From contig QKMY01000038.1 in the NCBI GenBank assembly GCA_003242895.1, positions 1-63,649 on the forward strand: DNA of 63,649 nucleotides, read 5' to 3'. The first letter of the stretch is position 1, and each line of letters begins with the position of its first letter. This document shows, piece by piece, positions 49,701 through 59,098 of the stretch. The DNA comes from Candidatus Margulisiibacteriota bacterium (GTDB taxonomy: Bacteria; Margulisbacteria; Riflemargulisbacteria; GWF2-39-127). The position numbers and the translations under genes are program-made. The notes beneath the pieces are model-generated. The model saw only the letters and a list, made by a program, of their open reading frames with translations. It had not been told where the DNA came from and ran no database searches.

Positions 49701-52415
49701 ATGAAAGAAAGAATTAGTTTTGGTATAGAGTTTTTGTTTGATAGCGCCGATCGACTGCTACTTCGGCTACAAGCGACCTGGAAAGATGAAGAAATCAATC
49801 TATCCCTGTCAACGTTCCTTACTTTTCTTTCCGAAAATGAAAATGAATTAGCTGAACCGGATGCTGAGTTCTCCTATACTCTTGGCAAGCTGTTGAAAAA
49901 AGTAAGCTATAACAACGAAATTATCAGAGCTGTCACTACTGATGCGGAAATGGCAATTTTTTTAAAACGTGCCCGTCATTATAAAATCAGTTTGTATTGG
50001 AATTGTAATCGAACGCATATGCCGATAACCTGGTCGGAAGTAATCCCTCTCACCCTGCATGTGAATCAGAACCGGGATCAATTGAATTGTGAGCTTGCGG
50101 ACCGCCAGGCCTGGCTTAATAATCCCTTAGCCTGGCTGATTTTTCGAGCGGAGAAGGATTTATATATTTTCTCTAACGGACATATTACCTATAATCCCTC
50201 TAGCCAGTTATTGGATTTTCTCGACCAGTTCCTGGACAAAGAAAAAATTATTTTCAATAGCCAGCAAGCTGTAGCCTTCATAAATAATACCTATAAACAC
50301 AATAAAGACCGGATCAATTGGCAGATAAAAGCTGATTTTGCGGATTTTGTGCCGGTGGACGATCCGCCGTTTCCTATGCTGACCATTACTGAGAAAGACA
50401 GCTGTCTTATTTCGTTGCTTTCCTATAAATACCGGGAAGAGATCATAACCCCTGATTTTGCCGCGAGTGTTATTACCGACACTAAAACCGGTAGGATAAT
50501 GAACCGCATGAAAGACCTGGAGGATATTTACCAGCAGGATATTATGGACCTGTTTTTGGAACACAACCTGCCATTTATGCTGCGCAGCCCAAGTGATATT
50601 GCCAGGTTTCTGGACAAGCTTATTCCCGTTTTAAGGGAAAGGGATTGGATCATTCATTCTGATGTGCCTGATTATAATATAATAGATCAGCCGGCAGAGC
50701 TTGAATTCAATATTAAACAAATAAAAGAGGGCACGATTGATTGGTTCTATTTTGAGCCTGCCTGCGAGATTAACGGCCAAACCTTCCAGCTCCAGGAACT
50801 GGCAAGATTAATGGTCCAGAACCAAGGCTATGTGAAAACAAAGTCCGGGTATCTTAAAGTAACGGAAAAATCACGGGAAGAAATTAATATGCTGACCCAA
50901 TTCGGCGCTCTTAAAGCCGGGAAAAAGTTCGGTAAAGCTGAAATCCTACCGCTTATACTTGAGACAAAAGTAAAAGGAACCGATGTCCAGTCAAAGGATT
51001 TGGTTCATCGAATCCAGCACATGAACACGACTGCGAATATTAAACCAAGTTCCCGGTTCAAGGGTGAGTTGCGCGATTATCAGCAGTTCGGACTGAACTG
51101 GCTCAATTTTCTACACTCTGCTGGGATGGGGGGCGTTCTTGCCGATGATATGGGGCTTGGCAAAACTGTTCAGACAATTGCTTTTGCCGATCAGCTTAAA
51201 GCTAGCGGGCCATGTTTAGTTATCGGGCCAACCAATGTTATGTATAACTGGGTAAAGGAAATACAGAAATTCGCACCTCACATGAATGTTATAGCTTATA
51301 CCGGGCAGGATAGGTTCAAACATCTTGAAGTGTTGCAGGAAACGGATTTCATTATCAGTTCCTTTGGCGTTATTAAAAATGATATCGATTGGTTTCGCTC
51401 AATTTCCTTTAAAGCTATTTTTATCGATGAAGCCCAATATATCAAGAATCCGGCGACACAAATCTCTAAAGCAGTTAAATCTCTCAACTCCACCTTTAAA
51501 CTGGCTATGACCGGAACCCCAATTGAGAATCACCTGCAAGATCTGTGGAACCTGTTTGATTTTGTCATGCCTGACTATCTCGGCACAATGCGCCAGTTCG
51601 AATTAGCATTGGGTGGCGGCAGTCGCGATATCCTCAAAACCAAGATCAGGCCCTTTGTCCTCAGACGTGAAAAAAAAGAAGTGCTCCTGTCTCTGCCGGA
51701 GAAGACTGAGATTATTATGAAATGCCCGATGACAGAGGCTCAGAAGTGTCTTTACGAAACCGTTCTAAAAGCCGGGAGGGCAGGAATTAAAAATAGTACC
51801 GGTAAAAATGAGCGGCTGAATATTCTGACCACACTCTTAAAGCTCCGGCAGGTATGTATCCATCCGGCGTTACTTCAGGAACTGCGCGGGCAGGATATCC
51901 CTTCCAGTAAGTTTGAATTGGCTCAGGAAAAAATAAGCGAATTGCTGGAAGAAGGACATAAAATCGTTCTTTTTACGCAGTTTACGAATATGCTTGATAT
52001 TATTGAAGCCTGGGCAAAGGAGACCGGTATTGATCTGTACAGGATTGATGGTAGTGTTTCCGGTAAGAAGCGAATGGATATAATCGATTCGTTTCAGAAC
52101 AGCGCGGGATCGGGCCTGTTTATTATATCCTTAAAAGCTGGAGGGGTCGGGATTAATCTTACAGCGGCGGACTACGTTATCCATCTTGATCCCTGGTGGA
52201 ACCCGGCTATCGAATCCCAGGCCACTGACCGGGTACATCGTATGGGCCAGAAGAATAAAGTTATTGTCTATAAGCTTATTACCGAAGGCACAATTGAAGA
52301 AAAAATCCAGGAATTGCAAGAACAGAAACGTCAGTTATTAGCAGAGATTATTGATATCGACTCGCTGGAAGATAAAAAGATCGATTTTAGTGAGCTGCGC
52401 AAAATTCTTTTCTAG
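49701..52415 (+). CDS. SNF2-family helicase/ATPase
   Basis: The 904-residue protein has about 450 N-terminal residues without catalytic motifs, containing a SNF2-associated region, then the bipartite motor. Motif I is ADDMGLGKTVQ near residue 480, motif II DEAQ in IFIDEAQYI near 580, motif III AMTGTPIEN, motif V LKAGGVGINL near 815 and motif VI HRMGQ near 850. Members translocate on duplex DNA and remodel protein-DNA complexes; bacterial ones are linked to transcription recycling. It is followed 41 bases later by the RNase HIII gene, which has its own promoter. Confidence 0.9.
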   Translation: MKERISFGIEFLFDSADRLLLRLQATWKDEEINLSLSTFLTFLSENENELAEPDAEFSYTLGKLLKKVSYNNEIIRAVTTDAEMAIFLKRARHYKISLYWNCNRTHMPITWSEVIPLTLHVNQNRDQLNCELADRQAWLNNPLAWLIFRAEKDLYIFSNGHITYNPSSQLLDFLDQFLDKEKIIFNSQQAVAFINNTYKHNKDRINWQIKADFADFVPVDDPPFPMLTITEKDSCLISLLSYKYREEIITPDFAASVITDTKTGRIMNRMKDLEDIYQQDIMDLFLEHNLPFMLRSPSDIARFLDKLIPVLRERDWIIHSDVPDYNIIDQPAELEFNIKQIKEGTIDWFYFEPACEINGQTFQLQELARLMVQNQGYVKTKSGYLKVTEKSREEINMLTQFGALKAGKKFGKAEILPLILETKVKGTDVQSKDLVHRIQHMNTTANIKPSSRFKGELRDYQQFGLNWLNFLHSAGMGGVLADDMGLGKTVQTIAFADQLKASGPCLVIGPTNVMYNWVKEIQKFAPHMNVIAYTGQDRFKHLEVLQETDFIISSFGVIKNDIDWFRSISFKAIFIDEAQYIKNPATQISKAVKSLNSTFKLAMTGTPIENHLQDLWNLFDFVMPDYLGTMRQFELALGGGSRDILKTKIRPFVLRREKKEVLLSLPEKTEIIMKCPMTEAQKCLYETVLKAGRAGIKNSTGKNERLNILTTLLKLRQVCIHPALLQELRGQDIPSSKFELAQEKISELLEEGHKIVLFTQFTNMLDIIEAWAKETGIDLYRIDGSVSGKKRMDIIDSFQNSAGSGLFIISLKAGGVGINLTAADYVIHLDPWWNPAIESQATDRVHRMGQKNKVIVYKLITEGTIEEKIQELQEQKRQLLAEIIDIDSLEDKKIDFSELRKILF

Positions 52416-52440
52416 TAACTAGCCATTACTCACTATCCAC

Positions 52441-52449
52441 TGCTATACT
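52441..52449 (+). promoter_or_regulatory. Extended -10 promoter (TGCTATACT) of the RNase HIII gene
   Basis: TGC-TATACT ends 7 bases before the ATG at 52457 and no Shine-Dalgarno lies in the gap, which is the same layout as for the neighbouring helicase gene. Confidence 0.5.
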
Positions 52450-52456
52450 AACATCT

Positions 52457-53389
52457 ATGATCCAGGCAAAAGACAAATATGATTATTATCAGCAACTAAA
52501 GGCTATTTTAGAACCAGCAGGACTGCTTTGTGATCCTTATAAAGAAATCAACTACGGGGTACAGTTTAGCGTAGATCTGAACGGTTTGACTAATACTCTT
52601 AGGATCTATGAAAGCAAAAAAAAAGGCATTTCACTTGATCTGTCACAAGTAACCAACGAATCAATTAAACAAATAATAGGATCAGCGCTCTCACTTTTTC
52701 CGCTGCCACGCTCAGAAAAGAACCCATGCGACGAGGTTGTAAACAGCGATATAAACGATTTACTTCCGATCATCGGAACTGATGAATCCGGAAAAGGAGA
52801 CTTTTTTGGGCCTTTAGTCGTTGCCGGGGTATATTGCGATGAGCGTATTGCCAAAATACTGGAAATACTTGGAGTTAAAGACTGCAAATTAACAAGCGAC
52901 AAACAAGTTCTGGAATTGGCAATTAAAATCGAACAAATCTGTCCATATGCGATAATTGCCATCGGTAACCCCAAATATAATGAAATGTACGAAAAATCCA
53001 GAAACCTGAACTCGATCATGGGCTGGGCACATGCAACAACCATAGAAAAGGTACTGGAAAAGCAACCGTGTGATACCGTCCTCTCTGATAAATTTGCCGA
53101 TGATGCCGTAATCAAATCGCGCCTGAAAGAAAAAGGTAAACAAGTCAAACTGATACAAAGAACTAAAGCTGAATCGCATATTGCCGTAGCTGCTGCATCG
53201 GTTATCGCCAGGGCGCGCTTTTTAAATACCCTTTCCGCTTATGAAAAACAATATGGCTTTGAATTTGGCAAAGGCGGCGCATCCCCAAAGGTTATCGCAA
53301 CCGGAAAGCAGTTCATAAAAGAACAAGGAAAAGAAAACCTGAACCAAGTAGCAAAAATGCACTTTAAAACCCTTGAGAGCATTCTTTAG
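52457..53389 (+). CDS. rnhC: Ribonuclease HIII
   Basis: The 310-residue protein has an N-terminal TBP-like substrate-binding domain (about residues 1-90) and an RNase H type 2 fold. The signature GTDESGKGDFFGPLVVAGVY near residue 110 holds the D and E active-site residues in the DESGKGD form specific to RNase HIII. LSDKFAD and later ESHIAVAAASVIARA complete the set. It removes RNA from RNA/DNA hybrids, including Okazaki primers. Length and motifs are normal for RnhC. Confidence 0.92.
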   Translation: MIQAKDKYDYYQQLKAILEPAGLLCDPYKEINYGVQFSVDLNGLTNTLRIYESKKKGISLDLSQVTNESIKQIIGSALSLFPLPRSEKNPCDEVVNSDINDLLPIIGTDESGKGDFFGPLVVAGVYCDERIAKILEILGVKDCKLTSDKQVLELAIKIEQICPYAIIAIGNPKYNEMYEKSRNLNSIMGWAHATTIEKVLEKQPCDTVLSDKFADDAVIKSRLKEKGKQVKLIQRTKAESHIAVAAASVIARARFLNTLSAYEKQYGFEFGKGGASPKVIATGKQFIKEQGKENLNQVAKMHFKTLESIL

Positions 53390-53509
53390 TCACGTAATCA
53401 TCTAACTGTCAATTATTTCACATAAGCTCAACCTTAATCACCAGGGTTTGGGAGAGTGAGCATCCCATTAAAATAATCTTTTCCCAGCTTGATTTTTAAT
53501 ATATTATAT

Positions 53510-53518
53510 TGTAATAAT
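53510..53518 (+). promoter_or_regulatory. Possible extended -10 (TGTAATAAT) of the glycosidase gene
   Basis: TGT-AATAAT lies 9 bases before the ATG at 53528, which would again leave almost no leader. The hexamer is a weaker match than the other examples. Confidence 0.35.
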
Positions 53519-53527
53519 ATAGTAGAT

Positions 53528-55186
53528 ATGAAAATAAAATCATTAATTTTCGTTTTTTTATTTATTCTGACTGGAATCAGCCATTGTTCCGAACCGCTTA
53601 ATCAAAATAGTCTTACAGAAATCGACAAATCATCCTTCATCCATAGAAAAGGAACAGAACTGGTCATAGGAAAAAATGACGAACCTATTTGGCTTAAAGG
53701 CGTCTGCTTTGGGAATTATGTATGGGATGGCGCCGGTATTCCCTCGTTCCATCATTCAGTAAGTGATTATCAACGTGTAAAAGATATGAATATGAACGCT
53801 ATCAGGTTCTACCTCAATTATTCATTTTTTTTCAAAGACAATAATAAAAAACAATATAGCAACGAGTGCTGGGCGTGGCTCGACGATAACATTGAAATGG
53901 CAAAACAACACGGCATTTATTTAATCCTGAATATGCACGTGCCGCCCGGCGGGTTCCAATCCAATGGAGAGGGACTGGAGTTATGGGATAAAAAAGAGAA
54001 TCAGGATCGGTTCAAAAAACTTTGGAAAGCGATCGCTAAAAAGTACAAAAATGAGCCGGTTATTGCCGGCTATGATATCTTAAACGAGCCGGTGACTTCT
54101 CAGTCGATCGATCAATGGAAAGAACTAGCACAAGAGACAGTCGATGCTATCAGGTCGGAAGATATTAATCATCTCATCATCGTTGAGAGACTTAATGGAA
54201 TCGCTGGTAAATGGGAGACGTATAGCAGTATTAATCTTTTTCTCGTGAATGACGAAAATACTATGTATACATTCCATTACTACAACCCTATTGAGTACAC
54301 CCATCAAAATACTTCCTGGACAAGCTTTGGGGAGGGGGGTGCATACCCGGATAGGAATTGGCTGGAAGTGCCACAAGATGCAACGTGGGTCGCCAGGAAT
54401 TTTAATAGTCCGTACTTGCCTGTTGGCAATAGCGATTGGACATTCTATAAAGGGAAACAGTTAAAGATTACCGATCCAACAATAATAGCAGGAAAACCAT
54501 TGCTTGTTTCCTGTAAGAATTCCGGAAATGCTTATTTTGATGATTTTGTTGTCAAGGAATTTGATGAAAAAGGTAATTTCGTCAAAAACGCCTGTGAGAT
54601 TAATATTAAACCTGAAAACGACTGGCAACTATGGAGTGATGATCAAAGTGGATGTTCTGTTGTTGATAAAGCTACAGGACATAAAGACTCTGCTTCGCTC
54701 ATGGTCTCCGATACTACCGGAGCAGCAAATTGTTATAATAACAAGTTTCGATTTGCCGTAAGAACAAATTATTCCTATTCCATCGAGGGATGGATGAAAG
54801 GCGAGAGGATTAATAGCGATGCACAATGCCAACTGGGGATAGTATTTGAACAGAGTCCTGCCCGAAGACAAGCCATGCCGAGGGATAAGGAATATTTAGA
54901 ATCAGAGCTTAAGCGGTTTATAGACTTTGGTAAAACTAACAACGTGCCGGTTTACGTTGGCGAATGGGGATTGTATCAGGATTGCTTTAGTTCCGGTAAA
55001 GGCGGCGAGAGCTGGGTCAGCGATATGCTCGATCTGTTTAACCGCTACAAAGTTCATTATACCTACCATGCATATCATGAGTCTGCATTTGGCATATTTA
55101 ATAATCCTGAAGGATTGCCTGACATTTCACAAGCTAATACCACGCTAATAGATCTTTTCAAGAAGAAAATTCCCGTATCCGATTGA
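53528..55186 (+). CDS. Secreted GH5-family glycoside hydrolase with inserted carbohydrate-binding-like domain
   Basis: I use the ATG at 53528, which gives a clean signal peptide (MKIKSLIFVFLFILTGISHC). The 552-residue product has the GH5 TIM-barrel markers: the acid/base E187 in DILNEPV, FHYYNP near 255 and the nucleophile E479 in VYVGEWGL. The two glutamates are 292 residues apart, where about 90-120 is usual. The extra stretch, about residues 285-435, looks like a beta-sandwich carbohydrate-binding module, with AYFDDFVVKEF as a typical strand. The enzyme probably cleaves beta-1,4-glucans or mannans outside the cell; the exact substrate is open. Confidence 0.85.
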   Translation: MKIKSLIFVFLFILTGISHCSEPLNQNSLTEIDKSSFIHRKGTELVIGKNDEPIWLKGVCFGNYVWDGAGIPSFHHSVSDYQRVKDMNMNAIRFYLNYSFFFKDNNKKQYSNECWAWLDDNIEMAKQHGIYLILNMHVPPGGFQSNGEGLELWDKKENQDRFKKLWKAIAKKYKNEPVIAGYDILNEPVTSQSIDQWKELAQETVDAIRSEDINHLIIVERLNGIAGKWETYSSINLFLVNDENTMYTFHYYNPIEYTHQNTSWTSFGEGGAYPDRNWLEVPQDATWVARNFNSPYLPVGNSDWTFYKGKQLKITDPTIIAGKPLLVSCKNSGNAYFDDFVVKEFDEKGNFVKNACEINIKPENDWQLWSDDQSGCSVVDKATGHKDSASLMVSDTTGAANCYNNKFRFAVRTNYSYSIEGWMKGERINSDAQCQLGIVFEQSPARRQAMPRDKEYLESELKRFIDFGKTNNVPVYVGEWGLYQDCFSSGKGGESWVSDMLDLFNRYKVHYTYHAYHESAFGIFNNPEGLPDISQANTTLIDLFKKKIPVSD

Positions 55187-55302
55187 TAATTGCCAGCCAA
55201 TAATTACCGGTATCTTGAGCATAGTCTATCATTGTCGAAGGAACTTAAAGGTATTTTCATTAGTAAATAACCCACAATGACTTGTAAATTTTACGCTATT
55301 TC

Positions 55303-55332
55303 TTGACATGATTATGTTTTATCCTCTATTGT
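55303..55332 (+). promoter_or_regulatory. Sigma70-type promoter of the CsgG gene
   Basis: A perfect -35 TTGACA at 55303-55308 is followed after 18 bases by TATTGT at 55327-55332. The gene starts 30 bases later with a strong AAGGAGGG. Confidence 0.45.
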
Positions 55333-55361
55333 ATGAATAATATACTAAGGAGGGATTTGTT

Positions 55362-56270
55362 ATGAATATCAGAAAAATACTGGTTGTTTTAGTAGTGGTG
55401 TTAATGTGCGGGTGTCCTTTTGTTTTTGGTGCCGATGCAAAAGGGTTGCGATATTCCATCGCGGTTACCACTTTTGAGGATAAAACAGGGTGGGGAGGGA
55501 GTTGGAATCTCGGGGATGCCTGGGCAGCTATACTTACGGATGCTTTAACTGAGACTGGCAGGTTCATAGTCCTGGGGGAAAAAGAAATGAGACAGGCAGC
55601 AATTACCGAACAGGATTTTGCTGCGAGTGACCGTGCGGCTGGCGGAGGAAAAAAGGTAGTTTCCGGACAGATGACACCTGCACAATTACTTATTAAAGGA
55701 GAGATTACTCACTTTGAGAGTGGCACAAGCGGTGGCTCTACCGGAGTGGGTTTTGGCGGTTTTAATGTTGGATTGAGCGCCAGTAAATCAGAAGTGAACG
55801 CTGTAATATACGTTATCGATTCTAGTACCGGACAGGTTCTCGCTTCCAAGAAATGTTACGGAGAGATAAGTAACAACGGAGTTTCTTTTGATGGCTATAA
55901 AGACGGGTTCTCCGGGAACATCGAGGCATTCAGCAAGTCGAATGAAGGGAAGGTAATCGAGATCGCAGTTAAAGAAGGGGTTGATTACCTGATATCAAAA
56001 TTGCCGGATATTCCTTGGACAGGGTCTGTCGCAATGGTTAAAGACGACAAGGTCTATATCAATCGCGGACAACGAGAAGGCGTAACTACCGGAAAGATTT
56101 TTAAAGTGGGCGAGTTGAATGAAGTCAGAGATCCTGATACCGGTGAATTGCTGGACCAGAGTGTGGAGATTGCAGGCGAGGTACAGGTTGTCACTGTTAA
56201 AGATAAAATGTCAATTTGTAAGGTTATAAAAGGTGAGGGCATTACAAAAGGTATGGCAGTTTCTGATTAG
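55362..56270 (+). CDS. CsgG/HfaB-family outer-membrane secretion-like protein
   Basis: The 302-residue protein has a signal peptide (about residues 1-23) with a CGC tail that may be a lipid attachment site. It then shows the CsgG core: YSIAVTTFEDKTG, WAAILTDALTETGRFIVLGEKE, AQLLIKGEITHFE and SEVNAVIYVIDSSTGQV. CsgG forms a lipoprotein pore for curli subunits in the outer membrane. The last 80 residues form an extra domain with VYINRGQREGVTTGKIFKV, a repeat-like beta domain often found after CsgG-like proteins. No curli subunit gene is visible nearby, so the role may be in another surface structure. Confidence 0.82.
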   Translation: MNIRKILVVLVVVLMCGCPFVFGADAKGLRYSIAVTTFEDKTGWGGSWNLGDAWAAILTDALTETGRFIVLGEKEMRQAAITEQDFAASDRAAGGGKKVVSGQMTPAQLLIKGEITHFESGTSGGSTGVGFGGFNVGLSASKSEVNAVIYVIDSSTGQVLASKKCYGEISNNGVSFDGYKDGFSGNIEAFSKSNEGKVIEIAVKEGVDYLISKLPDIPWTGSVAMVKDDKVYINRGQREGVTTGKIFKVGELNEVRDPDTGELLDQSVEIAGEVQVVTVKDKMSICKVIKGEGITKGMAVSD

Positions 56271-56330
56271 TTTTTAGCGTGGTTTAAATCATTTTTTTAT
56301 TTATAATTCTTAGAAATCGGAGATTAATGT

Positions 56331-57032
56331 ATGAAAATAAAATTACTTGTATTAACATTGGTTATAGGTACAGCAATAACAGCAGGGACAGTTATAGCAG
56401 ATATCGGACAGGAAACGATTGATAGTTTGGATAATGCCAAGGAATTACTTTTTAAAAAGGATTATTCTAGGGCCGTGGAAGAGATAGAGTACGCTTTGTC
56501 AAAGATTAATGAGATACAGGCAGAAAGACTCGTCGCATACGTTCCTGATGCTCCAAAAGGATTCAATATAGAGAGCAAAAGTTCTCAGGGTTTAGGGCAG
56601 GCTGGTGCTATAGTCGGAGGTGCGGGAACAATAATGGCTGAGGCAAGATATATTGGGTTGTCGCCATCACAAGATACCAATAACAAGAAAAACAAAAAAG
56701 ATCAAAATGATGAAGAAAATGCTGATGAAAATTATAATGCCCCCTATATTAATTTAAAGATATCTGTCGGCGGAATCATGGGCAAGATGGGGAGTATGTC
56801 CGCTCTGGGGAAAATGTTCGGTGGATCTGCCGGAAATGGGGTAAAGAGTGTAAGAGTTAAAGGGTATACCGGAGTTTTGGAATATAGCAAAGAGAATAAA
56901 TCCGGTACATTGACGGTTCAAGTCGGAGAAAAAGTTAGTGTTACTTTAGAAGGAAGTTATATAGGTTCCGGGGATATTCTGGTAACTATAGCTAATAGTA
57001 TGAAGCTACAAGAATTAGTAACCAACTTTTAG
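56331..57032 (+). CDS. Secreted protein of unknown function next to CsgG
   Basis: The 233-residue protein has a signal peptide (about residues 1-23, ending VIA), a helical N-terminal part, then a G-rich region, a highly charged stretch with KKNKKDQNDEENADENYN near residue 122-140, a second glycine-rich segment (IMGKMGSMSALGKMFGG) and a beta-rich C-terminus. I do not recognise the family. It follows the CsgG gene by 60 bases in the same direction, so it may be exported or work together with it. Confidence 0.6.
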   Translation: MKIKLLVLTLVIGTAITAGTVIADIGQETIDSLDNAKELLFKKDYSRAVEEIEYALSKINEIQAERLVAYVPDAPKGFNIESKSSQGLGQAGAIVGGAGTIMAEARYIGLSPSQDTNNKKNKKDQNDEENADENYNAPYINLKISVGGIMGKMGSMSALGKMFGGSAGNGVKSVRVKGYTGVLEYSKENKSGTLTVQVGEKVSVTLEGSYIGSGDILVTIANSMKLQELVTNF

Positions 57033-57052
57033 GTTGAGAATGGAGGTTGCCT

Positions 57053-57322
57053 ATGCTAAACGCGATAATTCTTTTTAATGTTGAGAGAAATAAAATCAAT
57101 CAGGTTGCCGGGGCACTTGCCGATATTGACGGAATCAGTGAAGTCTATTCTGTGGCTGGTAGATATGATCTTGTTGCTATCATCCGGGTAAAAGATCAGG
57201 ATAAACTGGCAGACCTGGTTACTTCGGGGTTGATTAATATCGAGGGAATAATTAAATCAGAAACCTTAACTGCCTTTCAGGTACATTCTCAGCATGATCT
57301 TGATCGAATGTTTTCCCTGTAA
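57053..57322 (+). CDS. Stand-alone Lrp/AsnC ligand-binding (RAM) domain protein
   Basis: The start is ATG 57053, 6 bases after GGAGG; a TTG at 57047 is too close to that site. The 89-residue protein has the alpha/beta RAM fold pattern AIILFNVERNKINQVAGAL, VYSVAGRYDLVAIIRV and a final GIIKSETLTAFQVHS. Such small proteins lack a DNA-binding domain and sense amino acids or regulate partner proteins. It lies just after the CsgG-linked gene and converges on the ABC exporter. Confidence 0.82.
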   Translation: MLNAIILFNVERNKINQVAGALADIDGISEVYSVAGRYDLVAIIRVKDQDKLADLVTSGLINIEGIIKSETLTAFQVHSQHDLDRMFSL

Positions 57323-57340
57323 TATGGAGTAGTGAGATTT

Positions 57341-59098
57341 TCAGCTCTCTATGGCTGTTTCGAATTTGTACTGGTATTTATAGAGGGTATAATAGAAGCC
57401 TTTTCTGGCTAGCAGATCTTCGTGTTTCCCGTCTTCAACAATACGACCTTTGTCCATAACAATAATCCGGTCGACGGATTTGATGGTGGAGAGGCGGTGT
57501 GCCACGACGATAGAGGTTCGGGATTCCATGATCTTTTGCAGGTTGTCTTCGATTAGTGCTTCAGTTACGACATCTATATGGGCGGTAGCTTCGTCGAGCA
57601 TGAATATTGGCGGATTGATCGCTGCCAGGCGGGATAGTGAGAGCAGCTGTTTTTCGCCGACAGATAGATTGCTGCCTCGTTCTGACAGTACATGCGAATA
57701 TGTATCTGGCAGTCGCTCGATAAACGAAGCCGAACCGGTAAATCCTGCTGCGTTTTGGATTGCCTCATGATCTATCGCTTGGTCAAAAAGTCTTATGTTA
57801 TTGGCAACTGTATCGGAAAAGAGATACGGGTCTTGTGTTATGTACCCGAACTTGGACCTTAGTGAATGCTGCGTGAGCTCGCGAATGTCATGCCCGTCAA
57901 TGCGGATACTGCCTTTTTGGAGTTCATAGAACCTTAGCAGTAGTTTGAGGATGGTGCTTTTGCCGGAGCCGGTTGCGCCGATTATCGCGATCTTTTCTCC
58001 GGGTTGGATGCTTAACGAGAGTCCTTTAATGACCCAATCATTTCTAATATAAGCAAACCAGACGTCATTGAGATCTATTGCGCCAGAAGTGGCGTTGAGA
58101 ACTTCCGTGCCGTCATGGATGAGATGGTCAGAGCTTTCCAGAAGCCCGAAAATTCGTTCTGCTGAAGCTGTAGCACTCTGTATGACGTTATAGCGTTCGG
58201 ATATTTCTTTTAACGGATTAAAGAGTTTCTGGACATATTCAAGGAAAGCTATCAGCGTACCGATGGTCATAAGACCTGCGAATATGCTCAATCCTCCATA
58301 CCAGAGGATAGCTGCCGTCGTGAATGACGACGATATCTCGATCATCGGGAAGAGGAGGGCAAACGAGAAAATAATCTTATTGTTAACAGTAGAGACATTC
58401 CTGTTAATTTCCCTGAACTGTTCTTTATGTCGTTCTTCCTGGTTAAAAACCTGAATGATTTTCATGTTGCCTATGTTCTCCTGGAGATATCCTGAGAACT
58501 GGGCTGCCAGCCTGCGAAGCTCGCGGTACCGGGCAATCACGTATCCCGAGAATAGATAGAAGACGCTGAGAGTTACCGGCATACATGCTATGGTGAATAG
58601 TGCCAGTTTGACATTGAGATAGAAAATAATAACTATGATGATAAGGATCATTCCCAGTTTAATAACCGTATCGATTAGTCCGGTTGTGAACATTTCTTCA
58701 AGGTTATCGATATCAGTGGTTATTCGGCTGATAAGCCCTCCGACTTTGTTCTTGTCGAAGAACGACATGCTCTGATGCTCGATTTTCTGGAAGACGTTGA
58801 GCCGTAATTTTGCCATTATTTTTTGACTGACGAGCTCAGTGTAATATGTCTGGGCATAGGAGAACAGGAATTCCAGGCACAGGAATACGATGAACAGGCT
58901 GACAACCCAGGTAAGTCCTGTGATGTTTTTTGTCATGATGTACTTATCTATTGCTAATTTGATAAGTAATGGACGGACTAGCTGCACTGTAAGCAGAAAG
59001 GCAATAAAGGCGAAGACATAGATCAGCTCCCTTTTGTAGCTGCGAAGGTAGGGGAGAAGCTTTAATAATGGATAGTTACTATAATTTTTGTTTTTCAT
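57341..59098 (-). CDS. ABC exporter half-transporter with intact ATPase site (YheH/MdlB-like)
   Basis: The 585-residue protein has six predicted membrane helices in residues 1-310 and an ABC domain with Walker A GATGSGKST near residue 370, signature LSVGEKQ near 475 and Walker B FMLDEATAHID with the catalytic glutamate. The LSVGxxQ signature is typical of the MdlB/YheH half of heterodimeric exporters. Its start overlaps the stop of the second half-transporter gene by 20 bases, so they are co-translated. Together they would export drugs, lipids or peptides. Confidence 0.9.
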   Translation of the reverse strand: MKNKNYSNYPLLKLLPYLRSYKRELIYVFAFIAFLLTVQLVRPLLIKLAIDKYIMTKNITGLTWVVSLFIVFLCLEFLFSYAQTYYTELVSQKIMAKLRLNVFQKIEHQSMSFFDKNKVGGLISRITTDIDNLEEMFTTGLIDTVIKLGMILIIIVIIFYLNVKLALFTIACMPVTLSVFYLFSGYVIARYRELRRLAAQFSGYLQENIGNMKIIQVFNQEERHKEQFREINRNVSTVNNKIIFSFALLFPMIEISSSFTTAAILWYGGLSIFAGLMTIGTLIAFLEYVQKLFNPLKEISERYNVIQSATASAERIFGLLESSDHLIHDGTEVLNATSGAIDLNDVWFAYIRNDWVIKGLSLSIQPGEKIAIIGATGSGKSTILKLLLRFYELQKGSIRIDGHDIRELTQHSLRSKFGYITQDPYLFSDTVANNIRLFDQAIDHEAIQNAAGFTGSASFIERLPDTYSHVLSERGSNLSVGEKQLLSLSRLAAINPPIFMLDEATAHIDVVTEALIEDNLQKIMESRTSIVVAHRLSTIKSVDRIIVMDKGRIVEDGKHEDLLARKGFYYTLYKYQYKFETAIES

